A DNA stretch of 64,000 nt, taken from the NCBI GenBank assembly GCA_000381565.1, contig KB906725.1:1567731-1631730 (forward strand), read 5' to 3'. Position numbers and translations under genes: made by a program. This document shows, in pieces, positions 8,192-17,458 of this stretch. Position 1 is the stretch's first letter, and every line of letters begins with the position of its first letter. A model generated the notes under the pieces. The model had not been told where the DNA came from. It saw nothing but the letters and a program-made list of their open reading frames with translations, and ran no database searches. The stretch comes from Oxalobacteraceae bacterium AB_14. Lineage in GTDB: Bacteria; Pseudomonadota; Gammaproteobacteria; Burkholderiales; Burkholderiaceae_D.

Positions 8192-10078
8192 TCAGGCGGA
8201 GAAGTTTTGGTTGACGGCCTTGCCGCCGATCTTGACATTCTTCAGTTTCAGCCCTTTGACGTTGTACAGATACATGGGCTTGTCGGCGTTGACCGGCGTG
8301 CCCAGATCGCAGTCGCTGATTTCGATATCGGACACCGGCAGCACCACCGGCTTGCCCGGACCGTTGTAGTCCGACGCCACCGGCCCCAGGATCACGATCG
8401 CCTGGTAGCAGGAGTAGCTGCCGGCCTTGGTCTCGACGTTGGCGCAGGTGACGTTGGAGATCCGCACATGGCTGACGCTCGGCGGACGGATACGCACGTT
8501 GTCGTTGATCGGATCGTAGCCGCAGTCGATGGTGATGATGCCGCCCGCCGACGTGGCCACCGATTTGGTCGGGATCAGTGAGCCTGGCAGCGTCGAATAG
8601 AACGCCGGCGTGGTGCGGATGCCGTTCGGGATATGCACGTTACGCACATGCATATTGCGCAGGTAGCCGCCGCGGCTCATATTGGTCTTGAGGCGGATCG
8701 CGATGTTCAGCGGATCGCTTTTCCAGTTGCTGTTCTCGAACACCAGGTTCTGCGCGTAGATGTTCTCGATCCCGCCGGACATGATGCTGCCCAAGGTCAG
8801 CGCGCCATGACCGCTCTGCATTTTGCAGTTCTGGATCACGATGTTCTTGGCGGGGCCGAACTGGATGTCCGGACCCTTGCCCGAATCGATGGCGATGCAG
8901 TCGTCGCCGGTGTTGAAGTGGCAGTCCTCGATCAGCACATTGGTGCAGGACTCCGGATCGAAGCCGTCGCTGTTCGGACCCATGCTGTTGGCGTAGATGT
9001 TCTTCACATGCATGTCATGGCAGTTGACCGGATTGTGCTGCCAGAACGGCGTGTTGGTGGTCTGGTAGCCTTCGAACAGCACGTTGGTGCAGCTGATGAA
9101 CTGCACCATGTGCGGCCGCAGGTAGTGGCCGATGCCGAACACGCGCTTGGCCACCGGCACGCGGGCTTCCGCCAGCGAACGCAGATAGTAGGAGTCGGTG
9201 CGCCACTTGTCGTTCGGGCCCTGGATGAACAGGGCTTCCGCTTCGCTCAGGTGCGGCGCGATCTCGCGCAGCGAGACCGGATTGGCCGGATTGACATGCA
9301 CTTCGGTCTTGCCCTTGGTGTGCTTGACGTAGTTGCCCGCGCCGGCGGCGATGTCGCCGGCCCAATTCGGCTTCTCGCGGCCTTTCCACGACCACCAGCA
9401 ATCCGGATCGCCGTCGAAGGCGACGCCGGCCTGGCCGTCCAGGATGGCGGTGTTGTCCTCGCCGGTCAAGGCGATGTTGTCCTGGCCGTGCGCGTACACC
9501 ATCGACGAGTAGTTCAGCAGGTCGTTGCCTTCCCAGCGCGTGATCGACAGCTTGCCGTTCTTGCCGCAATCGTAGGCGCCGTACTTGGCGTAGTCGGCCG
9601 GGTTGTTGCTGAAGTAGACGTGGGCGCCGGCCTTCAGGTGCACGTTCACGTTCGACAGCAGCACGATAGGACCGGCGCACAGCCAGTTCCCGGCCGGGAT
9701 CACCACGCGGCCGCCGCCGGCCTTGTGGCAGGCGGTGATGGCGGCCGCGATCGCAGGATAGCAGTCGTGCGAGCCGGCCACCGGGGTTTGCAGCGTGTCC
9801 GACTCGGTGAACGAGGTCCACGCCGTCACCGGTTTGGTTGCGCAGGTGGCGGCGCCGAAGGCCGTCACCACGAAGTCTTCGTCGCGGAACTTCAGCGGCT
9901 TCTTGAAGCGGTCGATGATGGCTTGCGCCTCCTTCCATGGATCGGCCGTCTTGGCGCCGGCGGCCAGGGCCACCGGACCGGCGCCGCCGGCCAGGCCGGC
10001 CGCCGACAAGGCTTGCAGGAAGCGGCGGCGGCCGAGGCCTCCGCCTTTCTGTTCGTCTTTATGCATCTGTGCTCTCAT
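8192..10078 (-). CDS. Tat-exported GH28 polygalacturonase (copy B)
   Basis: A 628-residue paralogue of copy A, with the same layout and many identical stretches, so the two arose by duplication. GRRRFLQALSAAGLAGG is a twin-arginine signal. The active-site series NSDGFDP, GDDCIAI, GHGA and RLKT is intact. The start at 10078 gives an ATGA overlap with the TonB receptor gene; an ATG at 10066 with GAGAG in front is an equally good alternative and would remove four residues. Being coupled to the receptor, it is probably the most strongly linked to oligogalacturonide uptake. Confidence 0.92.
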   Translation of the reverse strand: MRAQMHKDEQKGGGLGRRRFLQALSAAGLAGGAGPVALAAGAKTADPWKEAQAIIDRFKKPLKFRDEDFVVTAFGAATCATKPVTAWTSFTESDTLQTPVAGSHDCYPAIAAAITACHKAGGGRVVIPAGNWLCAGPIVLLSNVNVHLKAGAHVYFSNNPADYAKYGAYDCGKNGKLSITRWEGNDLLNYSSMVYAHGQDNIALTGEDNTAILDGQAGVAFDGDPDCWWSWKGREKPNWAGDIAAGAGNYVKHTKGKTEVHVNPANPVSLREIAPHLSEAEALFIQGPNDKWRTDSYYLRSLAEARVPVAKRVFGIGHYLRPHMVQFISCTNVLFEGYQTTNTPFWQHNPVNCHDMHVKNIYANSMGPNSDGFDPESCTNVLIEDCHFNTGDDCIAIDSGKGPDIQFGPAKNIVIQNCKMQSGHGALTLGSIMSGGIENIYAQNLVFENSNWKSDPLNIAIRLKTNMSRGGYLRNMHVRNVHIPNGIRTTPAFYSTLPGSLIPTKSVATSAGGIITIDCGYDPINDNVRIRPPSVSHVRISNVTCANVETKAGSYSCYQAIVILGPVASDYNGPGKPVVLPVSDIEISDCDLGTPVNADKPMYLYNVKGLKLKNVKIGGKAVNQNFSA

Positions 10079-12801
10079 CGGAAGGTGTAGGTGGCGCGGA
10101 CGTTGTAGGCGCGGCCGATCGGGCTGGCGGCGCTGCTCAGGTAACCGAAGCTATACAGGCTGCTGTTGGTTACCGGCGGGTTCACGTTGAACAGGTTGTT
10201 GACGCCGGCGGTGACCTGGATGTTCTTGAAGCCGTTGTAGGTCGTGGTGAAGTTCCAAACCTTGTACGAATTGATGTTGCGCCAGTACTGCTGGGCCACC
10301 AGGTTCTGGTCGGTGTACTTGGAGCTGTAGTTCTGGGTCAGCTGGGTGTTCCAGTTGCCGGCGGCCCAGTTCAGCTTGAGCGTGTGCTTCCAGCGGAAGG
10401 TGATGATAGGCAGGCTGCTGGTGGTGCCGTTGCTGGCCAGGCCGAACTGGCCGATGTTCGACACATACGGGCTGCCGTCATACAGCTGGTTGTCGAACTG
10501 GGTCAGGTAGGTGCCGTCGATCGACACCTTGAAGTCGCCGTAGGAGCTGCGCGGGAAGGCGTACGAAGCCGATACGTCGACGCCGGCCGCCTTCTGGCCG
10601 CCCAGGTTCATGGTGGTGTTGACGATGTAGTTGACGGTGCCGTCGGCGTTGCGCACGAAGTAGGACGCGTACTTTTGCGGATCGAGGAAATAGACCTGTT
10701 CCGGCAGGTTCGCCAGCATGTCGGTCATCTTGATGTTCCAGTAGTCGAGCGAGACCATGGCGCCCTTGGCCGGCTCGAACACCGCGCCGAGCGTAAAGCC
10801 CTTGGATTTTTCCGGCACCAGGCTGGCATTGCTGCCGGTCTGCTTGGGCAGCTTGACGTTGCAGACTTCGGAGGCGACATAGCCCGTCTTCGCCGTTCCG
10901 GTGCCGGCCACGCCGGGCGTTCCGCCCGGGCACAGCACCGGGTCGTCCCATTTCGCCGCGGTGGTGGTGGTGGCGCCCGGCAGGCGGTAGCCGTAGCGGT
11001 CGAACAGCGTCGGCGCGCGGAAGCCGGTGTTGGCCGAGCCGCGGAACATCAGCTGCTTGGTCGGCTCGTAGCGGAAGCTGACCTTCGGATTGATGGTGTT
11101 GCCGAAATCGCTGAAATGGTCGTCGCGTACTGCGGCGTTCAGTTCCAGCTTCTTGGTGATCGGCACGTTCAATTCGGCGAACAGCGCGGCCACGTTGCGC
11201 GCGCCTTCGCCGTGCGATGGCGTGGCCTTGGCGTAGGTGACTTCGGCGCCGATCGGCAGCTTGGTGTCTTCCGTTGTGTCGCGGTGGAAGTCGGCGCCCA
11301 GCGCCATCGCCATCGAGCCGCCTTCCAGTTCCATCAGCGAGCGGCTGGCGGTGACATCGATGCCGGTGAAGGTCGATTTGGAGGTGCGGTTCTTGGCGCC
11401 GTCGACCGTGATGGTGTCGAGGTAGGCCAGGCCGGCGGCGTCCTGCAAGCCGAACGGATTGAGCACGCCGCTCTTCAGTCCGTCCAGCAGGCCCTGGCCT
11501 TTGGCGTAGCCTGACTTGTAGTAGTTGTCGCGCTGCGAAATACCGACCACCAGGCCGGCCTTGTAGTCCCAGCCGGCGAGGATGCCTTCATCCATGACGG
11601 ACAGGCGCTGGTTCAGCTGCACGTCCTTGGTGGTGGCCGGGCCCAGGTCGGCGACCGCCCAAGTCAGGGTCAGCGGTGCGTTGTTCAGGCCTGCGACCGC
11701 AGGCACGCCGCCGCTTTTACCCGGGTACCATTTGCTGGTCGATGGCAGCGTGGCGTTGACGCCGCCGACGGCCAGCGCGTTGATCGGATTCTTGGTGCCG
11801 AGGATGAACTCCTCGCCGCGCGAGTAGTCGATGGTGACGACGTGGTCTTCGCTCAGTTTCTTGGCGGCGCGGGCGTAGAACGTGACCTGCTGGTTGGCGT
11901 ACAGCGCGGTGCCGTATTCGTTGGCGTCGAGGACGCAAGTGCCCTTCTGGCCGACGATCGAGTAGGGCGCCAGGCAGCCGCTTGCGGCATACGGGTTCTG
12001 GGCGGTCTTGTTGGTGGAAGTGGTGAAGTTGGCCGGGGTGGCGTTGCCGCCTGTGCCCAGCGTCGGCGCGCGGCCGATAGAAGTCAGCATGGCGGCCGAG
12101 CTCAGATCGGCGCGGTCGCGCGCGGCCAGGCGGGTGCGCTGGTGGGCGTCGATGGTGCCGTAGACGCTCCAGCCGTCGCGCTCCAGGTTGCCCTTGCCCC
12201 AGGTGATGCTGGCGCGCTGCTCGTCGCCGCCGCCGTTCTTCTCTGGCTGGACCGCCTGGCCGGTCAGCGAAACGCCTTCGTACGAGGTTTTGGTGATGAA
12301 GTTGACCACGCCGCCGATGGCGTCGGAGCCGTAGATCGACGATGCGCCGTCGCGCAGGATCTCGACGCGCGCCAGTGCGCTCATCGGAATCACGTCCAGG
12401 TTGGCGTAGCCGTCGGCGATCGCCTCGTTGGCCATGCGGCGGCCGTTGAGCAGCACCAGGGTGCGGTTCACGCCCAGGCCGCGCAGGTTGATGTTGGTGC
12501 CCGAGCCGGCGTTGGACGGCGCCAGCGATGCGGACTGCGGCAGCGACATCATGACGTCGGCCAGCGTGGTGATGCCTTGTTTGATGAAGTCCTCGGCCTT
12601 GACGGTGCTGACCGGCAGCGATGCCTCGGTGGCCAGGCGCTTGATGCTGGAGCCGGTCACTTCGACGCGGGTCATCGCCGGTTCTGCGCTCTGTTGCGCG
12701 GCCGCCTGGTTGGCCAGCGTCAGCACGGCCACGGTGATGGCCGACAGCAGCAGGCGGGGTTGGGCGGAACGGTTCTGGACCGAGTGATCGGACGTGTTCA
12801 T
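10075..12801 (-). CDS. TonB-dependent outer-membrane receptor, probable pectin-oligomer importer
   Basis: A 908-residue outer-membrane receptor. The start at 12801 has an ideal AAGGAGA site 7 nt upstream. Signal peptide, then MTRVEVTGSSIKRL, then a plug domain (about residues 50-160) with NINLRGLGVNRTLVLLNGRR and RVEILRDGASSIYGSDAIGGVVNF, then a barrel ending in TYTFR. No N-terminal signalling (STN) domain is seen. It is the first gene of the minus-strand pectinase operon, with an ATGA overlap to GH28 copy B, so active import of galacturonate oligomers is the natural inference. Confidence 0.92.
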   Translation of the reverse strand: MNTSDHSVQNRSAQPRLLLSAITVAVLTLANQAAAQQSAEPAMTRVEVTGSSIKRLATEASLPVSTVKAEDFIKQGITTLADVMMSLPQSASLAPSNAGSGTNINLRGLGVNRTLVLLNGRRMANEAIADGYANLDVIPMSALARVEILRDGASSIYGSDAIGGVVNFITKTSYEGVSLTGQAVQPEKNGGGDEQRASITWGKGNLERDGWSVYGTIDAHQRTRLAARDRADLSSAAMLTSIGRAPTLGTGGNATPANFTTSTNKTAQNPYAASGCLAPYSIVGQKGTCVLDANEYGTALYANQQVTFYARAAKKLSEDHVVTIDYSRGEEFILGTKNPINALAVGGVNATLPSTSKWYPGKSGGVPAVAGLNNAPLTLTWAVADLGPATTKDVQLNQRLSVMDEGILAGWDYKAGLVVGISQRDNYYKSGYAKGQGLLDGLKSGVLNPFGLQDAAGLAYLDTITVDGAKNRTSKSTFTGIDVTASRSLMELEGGSMAMALGADFHRDTTEDTKLPIGAEVTYAKATPSHGEGARNVAALFAELNVPITKKLELNAAVRDDHFSDFGNTINPKVSFRYEPTKQLMFRGSANTGFRAPTLFDRYGYRLPGATTTTAAKWDDPVLCPGGTPGVAGTGTAKTGYVASEVCNVKLPKQTGSNASLVPEKSKGFTLGAVFEPAKGAMVSLDYWNIKMTDMLANLPEQVYFLDPQKYASYFVRNADGTVNYIVNTTMNLGGQKAAGVDVSASYAFPRSSYGDFKVSIDGTYLTQFDNQLYDGSPYVSNIGQFGLASNGTTSSLPIITFRWKHTLKLNWAAGNWNTQLTQNYSSKYTDQNLVAQQYWRNINSYKVWNFTTTYNGFKNIQVTAGVNNLFNVNPPVTNSSLYSFGYLSSAASPIGRAYNVRATYTFR

Positions 12802-12963
12802 GCGTGTCTCCTTAGTCTTTTTGAATAAAGTTATGCGCCGTGCTGGGAAAAGCACTGGACGTGATTGGAGCACCTCGCGTACTCCGTGCCGTCGAGACGA
12901 GGGCCGTCGTGTTGAACACGGGCCGAGGTCGCAAAACGGTCGATAACTTATTGCTTTGTTCGC

Positions 12964-12985
12964 GGACCGGCATCGAGGCCGGTCC
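12964..12985. repeat. 8-bp inverted repeat between regulator and receptor genes
   Basis: GGACCGGC and GCCGGTCC enclose a 6-nt loop. It sits just after the stop of the FadR-type regulator and before the receptor leader. There is no T-run on either side, so it is a weak or factor-assisted terminator or a leader hairpin at best. Confidence 0.4.
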
Positions 12986-13017
12986 TGCGCTACTGCCTTG
13001 CTGCTTGCTGCAACTTC

Positions 13018-13722
13018 TTATCCGCGCGAGAAGGTGCGGGTCACGCGTTCCAGGTGGGCGCGCATGGCTTTGCGCGCGGCGGCCGGATCGTGGGCGGCGA
13101 TCGCCTCCAGGATGCGGCGGTGATCCTTCAGCGTTTCCTGGCGCAGTTCCTCGGTCTGGAAGTGTTCTTTCAACTTGTGCCACAGGCGGCCGCGCTGGTC
13201 CCACAGGTAGTTCAGCGATCCGACCAGCGCGCTGTTGCCGGTGGCGCGCGCGATGGCCAGGTGGAAGTTGCGGTCGGCCTGCTCGTTGCTCGAATAATTG
13301 GCGTGGTTCTGCTCCATCTCGACGACCGCCTTGAGGATGGCGTCGATGGCGCCGTCGGTGGCGACGCGGGCGGCGATGGCGGCGATCTCGGATTCGATCA
13401 GGCGGCGCGCGGACAGCACTTCGAAGGGACCGGGGCCGGCTTCGGGCAGGTCTGCGGTCGAGGGTTCCGGCTTTTCGCTGACATAGACGCCGGAGCCGCC
13501 GCGCACTTCGATCACGCCGCCCAGTTCCAGCGCGATCAGCGCTTCGCGCAGCGAGGCGCGGCTGACGCTCAACTTGGTGGCCAGGTCGCGTTCCGACGGC
13601 AGGCGTTCGCCGCCGGCGATCTTCTCCTCGCGTATCAGGTCCTGGATGCGGTCCGCCACAACGCGGTACAGGCGCGGTTCGTGGGCGTTGCTATCGGCAG
13701 GGGCGGAAGTCTTTTTCAGCAT
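13018..13722 (-). CDS. FadR-subfamily GntR regulator of the galacturonate locus
   Basis: A 234-residue transcription factor: winged-helix GntR domain (LYRVVADRIQDLIREEKIAGGERLPSERDL... with SVSRASLREALIALELGGVIEVRGGSGVYV) followed by an all-helical FCD ligand domain whose metal/ligand residues include ADRNFHLAIA and DHRRILEAI. The start at 13722 is preferred over 13761 or 13815 because a good promoter puts the transcript start near 13766. Two operator-like palindromes overlap that promoter and a third precedes garD, so it probably represses itself and garD-udh until a uronate or aldarate is bound. The ligand is inferred from neighbours only. Confidence 0.88.
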   Translation of the reverse strand: MLKKTSAPADSNAHEPRLYRVVADRIQDLIREEKIAGGERLPSERDLATKLSVSRASLREALIALELGGVIEVRGGSGVYVSEKPEPSTADLPEAGPGPFEVLSARRLIESEIAAIAARVATDGAIDAILKAVVEMEQNHANYSSNEQADRNFHLAIARATGNSALVGSLNYLWDQRGRLWHKLKEHFQTEELRQETLKDHRRILEAIAAHDPAAARKAMRAHLERVTRTFSRG

Positions 13723-13762
13723 CTGTGTCTCGTATTCGTAGGGCGGCTTGAATATCGCCATC

Positions 13763-13801
13763 TGGTCAGGCCATTCTAAGGTGGTCAGACCAAATACGCA
13801 A
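13763..13801 (-). promoter_or_regulatory. Autoregulated promoter with two FadR-type operators
   Basis: On the minus strand TTGCGT (13801-13796), a 17-bp spacer and TAGAAT (13778-13773) form a sigma-70 promoter. One operator TGGTC-A-GACCA (13782-13792, perfect palindrome) fills the spacer. A second, TGGTC-A-GGCCA (13763-13773), lies across the end of the -10 and the start site. Centres are 19 bp apart. Site placement predicts direct repression. GntR/FadR proteins typically read GGT-N-ACC half sites like these. Confidence 0.65.
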
Positions 13802-13950
13802 TGTGGACTAGCCAAATTAATTTTTAGCTGTCATACTAAAATCGTCATGCAGCTGCGGGAAGGGGGAGTTTACAGGGCTGTAGCCCCGCAAACAAGCCGT
13901 TTCAGCCTGTGGTGCCAAGGCCACAAACAGCGTTGGCCAGGTCGCCGGAG

Positions 13951-13967
13951 AAGTGGCCTGACCACTT
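13951..13967 (+). promoter_or_regulatory. Third FadR-type operator, upstream of garD
   Basis: AAGTGG-CCTGA-CCACTT is a 17-bp palindrome whose core TGGCCTGACCA (13954-13964) is the exact reverse complement of the operator at 13763-13773. It lies 91 nt before the garD start and 187 nt from its twin, on the opposite arm of the divergent region, making it a likely control site for garD-udh. Confidence 0.65.
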
Positions 13968-14054
13968 TTGCAGCGCACAAAGCAAGGCAAAAACAACGCG
14001 AAAAACAACGTTCGCCGGGACGCTGGGCCCGGAACAGGAAGACAAGGAATACAC

Positions 14055-15617
14055 ATGCCGACACCGACGATCACAGGTACGCCGCGCTACATCCTCATGC
14101 ACGACAACGATAACGTCGCCATAGTCGTCAACGACGGCGGCCTGCCTGCCGGCGCGGTCTTCGCCAGCGGCCTGGTGTTGCTGGAAGCCGTCCCGCAGGG
14201 CCACAAGGTGGCGCTGGTCGATATCGCCAAGGGCGATCCGGTGCGGCGCTACAACGTCACCATCGGCCACGCCGCGCACGACATCGCCGCCGGCAGCTGG
14301 GTCGCCGAGCCGCAGGTGGAGATGCCGCCCGCGCGCGAACTGGTCAACCTGCCGATATCGACCAAGCTGCCGCCGCCGGCCGAGCCGCTGGAAGGCTATA
14401 CGTTTGAAGGCTTCCGCAATCCCGACGGCAGCGTCGGCACGCGCAACATCCTGGCCATCACCACCACGGTGCAGTGCGTGGCGGGCGTGGTGGAGTTCGC
14501 GGTCAAGCGCATCAAGGAAGAACTGCTGCCGAGGTATCCCAACGTCGACGACGTGGTGGGGCTGGAGCACACCTACGGCTGCGGCGTGGCGATCGATGCG
14601 CCGGGCGCGATGGTGCCGATCCGCACGCTGCGCAATATCAGCCTCAATCCCAATTTCGGCGGGCAGGCAATGGTGGTCAGCCTCGGTTGCGAGAAGCTGC
14701 AGCCGGCGCGCCTTTTCCCCAAAGGTTCGATACCGATCCAGAACGGCGGCGGCGCCGATCCGGCGCTGGTGTGCCTGCAGGACGCGGCCCATGTGGGCTT
14801 CATGTCGATGATAGCTTCGATCATGAAGCAGGCCGAGATCAACCTGGCCGCGCTGGACCTGCGCCGCCGCGAGACCGTGCCGGCCTCCGAGCTGGTGGTC
14901 GGCGTGCAGTGCGGCGGCAGCGACGCCTTCTCCGGCGTGACCGCCAATCCGGCCGTCGGCTACGCCACCGACCTGCTGGTGCGCGCCGGCGCCACGGTGA
15001 TGTTCTCCGAAGTGACCGAGGTGCGCGACGGCATCGACCAGCTGACCTCGCGCGCGGCCACGCCGGAAGTGGCGCAGGCGATGATCCGCGAGATGGAGTG
15101 GTACGACAATTACCTCAAGCGCGGCGGCGTGGACCGCAGCGCCAACACCACGCCCGGGAACAAGAAGGGCGGCTTGTCGAACATCGTCGAGAAGGCGATG
15201 GGCTCGATCGTCAAATCCGGCAGCAGCGCGATTTCCGGCGTGCTGTCGCCGGGCGAGAAGCTGACGCAGAAGGGCCTGATCTACGCCGCCACGCCGGCCA
15301 GCGATTTCATATGCGGCACGCTGCAGGTGGCGGCCGGCATGAACGTGCATATCTTCACCACCGGCCGTGGCACGCCGTACGGCCTGGCCGAAGTGCCGGT
15401 CATTAAAGTCGCCACCCGCAATGAACTGGCGGCGCGCTGGCATGACCTGATGGACATCAACGCCGGCAGCATCGCCAGTGGCGAGGCCACCATCGCGGAC
15501 GTCGGCTGGGAGATGTTCCAGCTGCTGCTCGATGTCGCCAGCGGACGCCGCACGTGGGCGGAAAAATGGAAATTGCATAACGCGCTGGTGCTGTTCAACC
15601 CGGCCCCTGTGACCTGA
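14055..15617 (+). CDS. garD: Galactarate dehydratase
   Basis: Converts galactarate to 5-dehydro-4-deoxy-glucarate in the cytoplasm. 520 residues, the family's usual length. It has an N-terminal SAF-like domain (YILMHDNDNVAIVVNDGGLPAG) and a large UxaA-type catalytic part with GSVGTRNILAI, HTYGCGVA, LGCEKLQ, GVQCGGSDAFSG and CGTLQVAAGMN; the conserved Cys and Gly-rich loops are metal-site features of the family. The start was chosen at the ATG with AAGGAA in front; upstream in-frame codons lack this. udh follows after 17 nt, making a two-gene operon in galacturonate oxidation. Confidence 0.94.
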   Translation: MPTPTITGTPRYILMHDNDNVAIVVNDGGLPAGAVFASGLVLLEAVPQGHKVALVDIAKGDPVRRYNVTIGHAAHDIAAGSWVAEPQVEMPPARELVNLPISTKLPPPAEPLEGYTFEGFRNPDGSVGTRNILAITTTVQCVAGVVEFAVKRIKEELLPRYPNVDDVVGLEHTYGCGVAIDAPGAMVPIRTLRNISLNPNFGGQAMVVSLGCEKLQPARLFPKGSIPIQNGGGADPALVCLQDAAHVGFMSMIASIMKQAEINLAALDLRRRETVPASELVVGVQCGGSDAFSGVTANPAVGYATDLLVRAGATVMFSEVTEVRDGIDQLTSRAATPEVAQAMIREMEWYDNYLKRGGVDRSANTTPGNKKGGLSNIVEKAMGSIVKSGSSAISGVLSPGEKLTQKGLIYAATPASDFICGTLQVAAGMNVHIFTTGRGTPYGLAEVPVIKVATRNELAARWHDLMDINAGSIASGEATIADVGWEMFQLLLDVASGRRTWAEKWKLHNALVLFNPAPVT

Positions 15618-15634
15618 TAACAAGAGACTGAATC

Positions 15635-16444
15635 ATGACCAAACCATTCAAACGATTGCTGCTGACCGGCGCCGCCGGCGGTCTGGGTAAAATCCTGCGC
15701 GACCGCATCAAGCCCTGGGCCGATGTGGTGCGCCTGTCCGATATCGGCGACATGGGCGAAGCGCGCGAGGGCGAGGAGATCGTCCAATGCGACCTGGCCG
15801 ACAAGGCCGCCGTATTCAAGCTGCTGGAGGGTGTGGACGCGGTGCTGCATTTCGGCGGCATCTCGACCGAGAACACCTTCGAGAACATCATGGCGGCCAA
15901 CATCGCCGGTACCTACAATCTGTACGAGGCGGTGCACAAGCACGGGGTCAAGCGGGTGATCTTCGCCAGTTCCAACCACACCATCGGCTACTACAAGACC
16001 ACCGACTACCTCGACGCCGACAGCCCGATGCGGCCGGACAGCCTGTACGGCGTGAGCAAATGCTTCGGCGAGTCGCTGTCGCGCTATTACTACGACCGCG
16101 CCGGCATCGAGACGGTGTGCCTGCGCATCGGCTCGTCGTTCCCGGAGCCGGTCAATCCGCGCATGCTGGTGACGTGGTTCAGCTACGACGACCTGGTGGA
16201 GTCGCTGCGGGTGTCGCTGTTCACGCCGCGCGTGGGCCATACGATATTGTTCGGCGCCTCGGCCAATCCGGCCAGCTGGTGGGACAACAGCAAGGCGGCG
16301 CACCTGGGCTTCAAGCCCAAGGACAGTTCGACGCGGTTCGCGGCGAACTTCCCGGACAGCGGCGCCTATCCGCCGAAGGATGATGTGGCAACCGTCTACC
16401 AGGGCGGCGGCTTCCTGATGTCCGGCCCGCAGTACAAAGACTAG
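15635..16444 (+). CDS. udh: Uronate dehydrogenase (galacturonate/glucuronate to aldarolactone)
   Basis: A 269-residue extended SDR enzyme. The nucleotide-binding loop is TGAAGGLGKILR, followed by an acidic SDIGDMG typical of NAD+ preference. LHFGGISTENTF and the catalytic YGVSK match the uronate dehydrogenase family. It would oxidise D-galacturonate to galactaro-lactone, which after hydrolysis feeds garD just upstream. Spacing to garD is 17 nt with AAGAGA as ribosome site. The stop overlaps the convergent GlxA-type regulator stop by 4 nt. Confidence 0.92.
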   Translation: MTKPFKRLLLTGAAGGLGKILRDRIKPWADVVRLSDIGDMGEAREGEEIVQCDLADKAAVFKLLEGVDAVLHFGGISTENTFENIMAANIAGTYNLYEAVHKHGVKRVIFASSNHTIGYYKTTDYLDADSPMRPDSLYGVSKCFGESLSRYYYDRAGIETVCLRIGSSFPEPVNPRMLVTWFSYDDLVESLRVSLFTPRVGHTILFGASANPASWWDNSKAAHLGFKPKDSSTRFAANFPDSGAYPPKDDVATVYQGGGFLMSGPQYKD

Positions 16445-17436
16445 TTCACTGTCGCGCCGTGGCCGGAGAAGCGGCTGCGGTACTGGCTTGGGCTCACGCC
16501 CAGCTGGCGCTGGAACACGCGCCGCAAATTCTGCTCTTCCACATAGCCGGTGTTGGCCGCGATGGTTTTCAGCGGCAGCATGGTCTTCTCCAATGCGCGG
16601 CACGCGGCCTCCAGCCGCATCGCTTCCACCATCCTGGCCGGCGTGCGTCCCGATTGGCTGGCGTAGGTGCGGGCGAAGGTGCGCGGCGTCATGCCGGCTT
16701 TTTCCGCCAGCCGTTCCACGCTCAGGTTTTCGTGCAGGTTGGCCGCGACCCAGGCGTGCAGGTCGTCGAAGCGTCCGCCTTCGTGCGCCTGCGCCGCCAG
16801 CGGCACGCTGAATTGCGACTGGCCGCCAGTGCGCTTGATGAACATCACCAGCTGGCGCGCCGTTTCAATGGCGACGTAATGGCCGTAATCTTCTTCGATC
16901 AGCGCCAGCGTCAGGTCGATGCCGGCGCTGACGCCGGCCGAACTCCACACCGAATCGTCCCGTATGAAGATTTTGTCGGCGTCGATGTTGATGCGGGGGT
17001 ATTGGCGCCGAAGCCGGTCCACCCATTCCCAGTGCGTGGTGGCGCGCTTGCCGTCCAGCTGCCCGGCGGCGGCCAGCAGGAAGGCGCCGGTGCAGACGGA
17101 ACACAGGCGCCGCACCTGTGGCGCCTGGCGCACGATCCAGTTCACCAGCGCCGGCGGCGCGTAGTATTGCTGTCCCTTGCAGCCACCCGGTGCGATCAGC
17201 GTGTCGATGACCAGGCCGTCCAGGCTGGCGATGGAGACCGTCATCAGCGGCAGGCCGGCGCCGGTGGTAACCATGCCGCCGTCGGCCGAGGCGACGATGG
17301 TTTCGTACAACGCCGGACCCTTGCCGGTGTGGCGTTTGCTGGCAGTGGCGAGCGCCTGCAAGGGGCCGCACAGGTCCAGCAGGTTCATGTCGTCGTAGGC
17401 AAGCAGTACGACGCGCAGGGTTTTCTTGGACGGCAT
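16441..17436 (-). CDS. GlxA-type transcriptional regulator (DJ-1/PfpI domain plus AraC HTH)
   Basis: 331 residues. The N-terminal half is a DJ-1/PfpI class I amidotransferase-like sensor, with nucleophile-elbow Cys in RRLCSVCTGAFLLAAAG and THWEWVDRL after it. The C-terminal ~100 residues are an AraC double helix-turn-helix (LSVERLAEKAGMTPRTFARTYASQSGRTPARMVEAMRLEAA). Such proteins usually control catabolic or stress genes; the ligand is unknown. It lies 22 nt after a stand-alone DJ-1 protein gene on the same strand, so the two are probably one operon and may share a signal. Convergent with udh. Confidence 0.88.
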   Translation of the reverse strand: MPSKKTLRVVLLAYDDMNLLDLCGPLQALATASKRHTGKGPALYETIVASADGGMVTTGAGLPLMTVSIASLDGLVIDTLIAPGGCKGQQYYAPPALVNWIVRQAPQVRRLCSVCTGAFLLAAAGQLDGKRATTHWEWVDRLRRQYPRINIDADKIFIRDDSVWSSAGVSAGIDLTLALIEEDYGHYVAIETARQLVMFIKRTGGQSQFSVPLAAQAHEGGRFDDLHAWVAANLHENLSVERLAEKAGMTPRTFARTYASQSGRTPARMVEAMRLEAACRALEKTMLPLKTIAANTGYVEEQNLRRVFQRQLGVSPSQYRSRFSGHGATVN

Positions 17437-17458
17437 GACGGAGCTGGTTTGGTTGGCC

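Noticed and set aside
34..16444. Idea that the first region is an L-arabinose or xylose oxidation operon
   Set aside because: The semialdehyde dehydrogenase and lactonase would fit, but no pentose dehydrogenase or sugar-acid dehydratase of those pathways is present, whereas udh and garD are.
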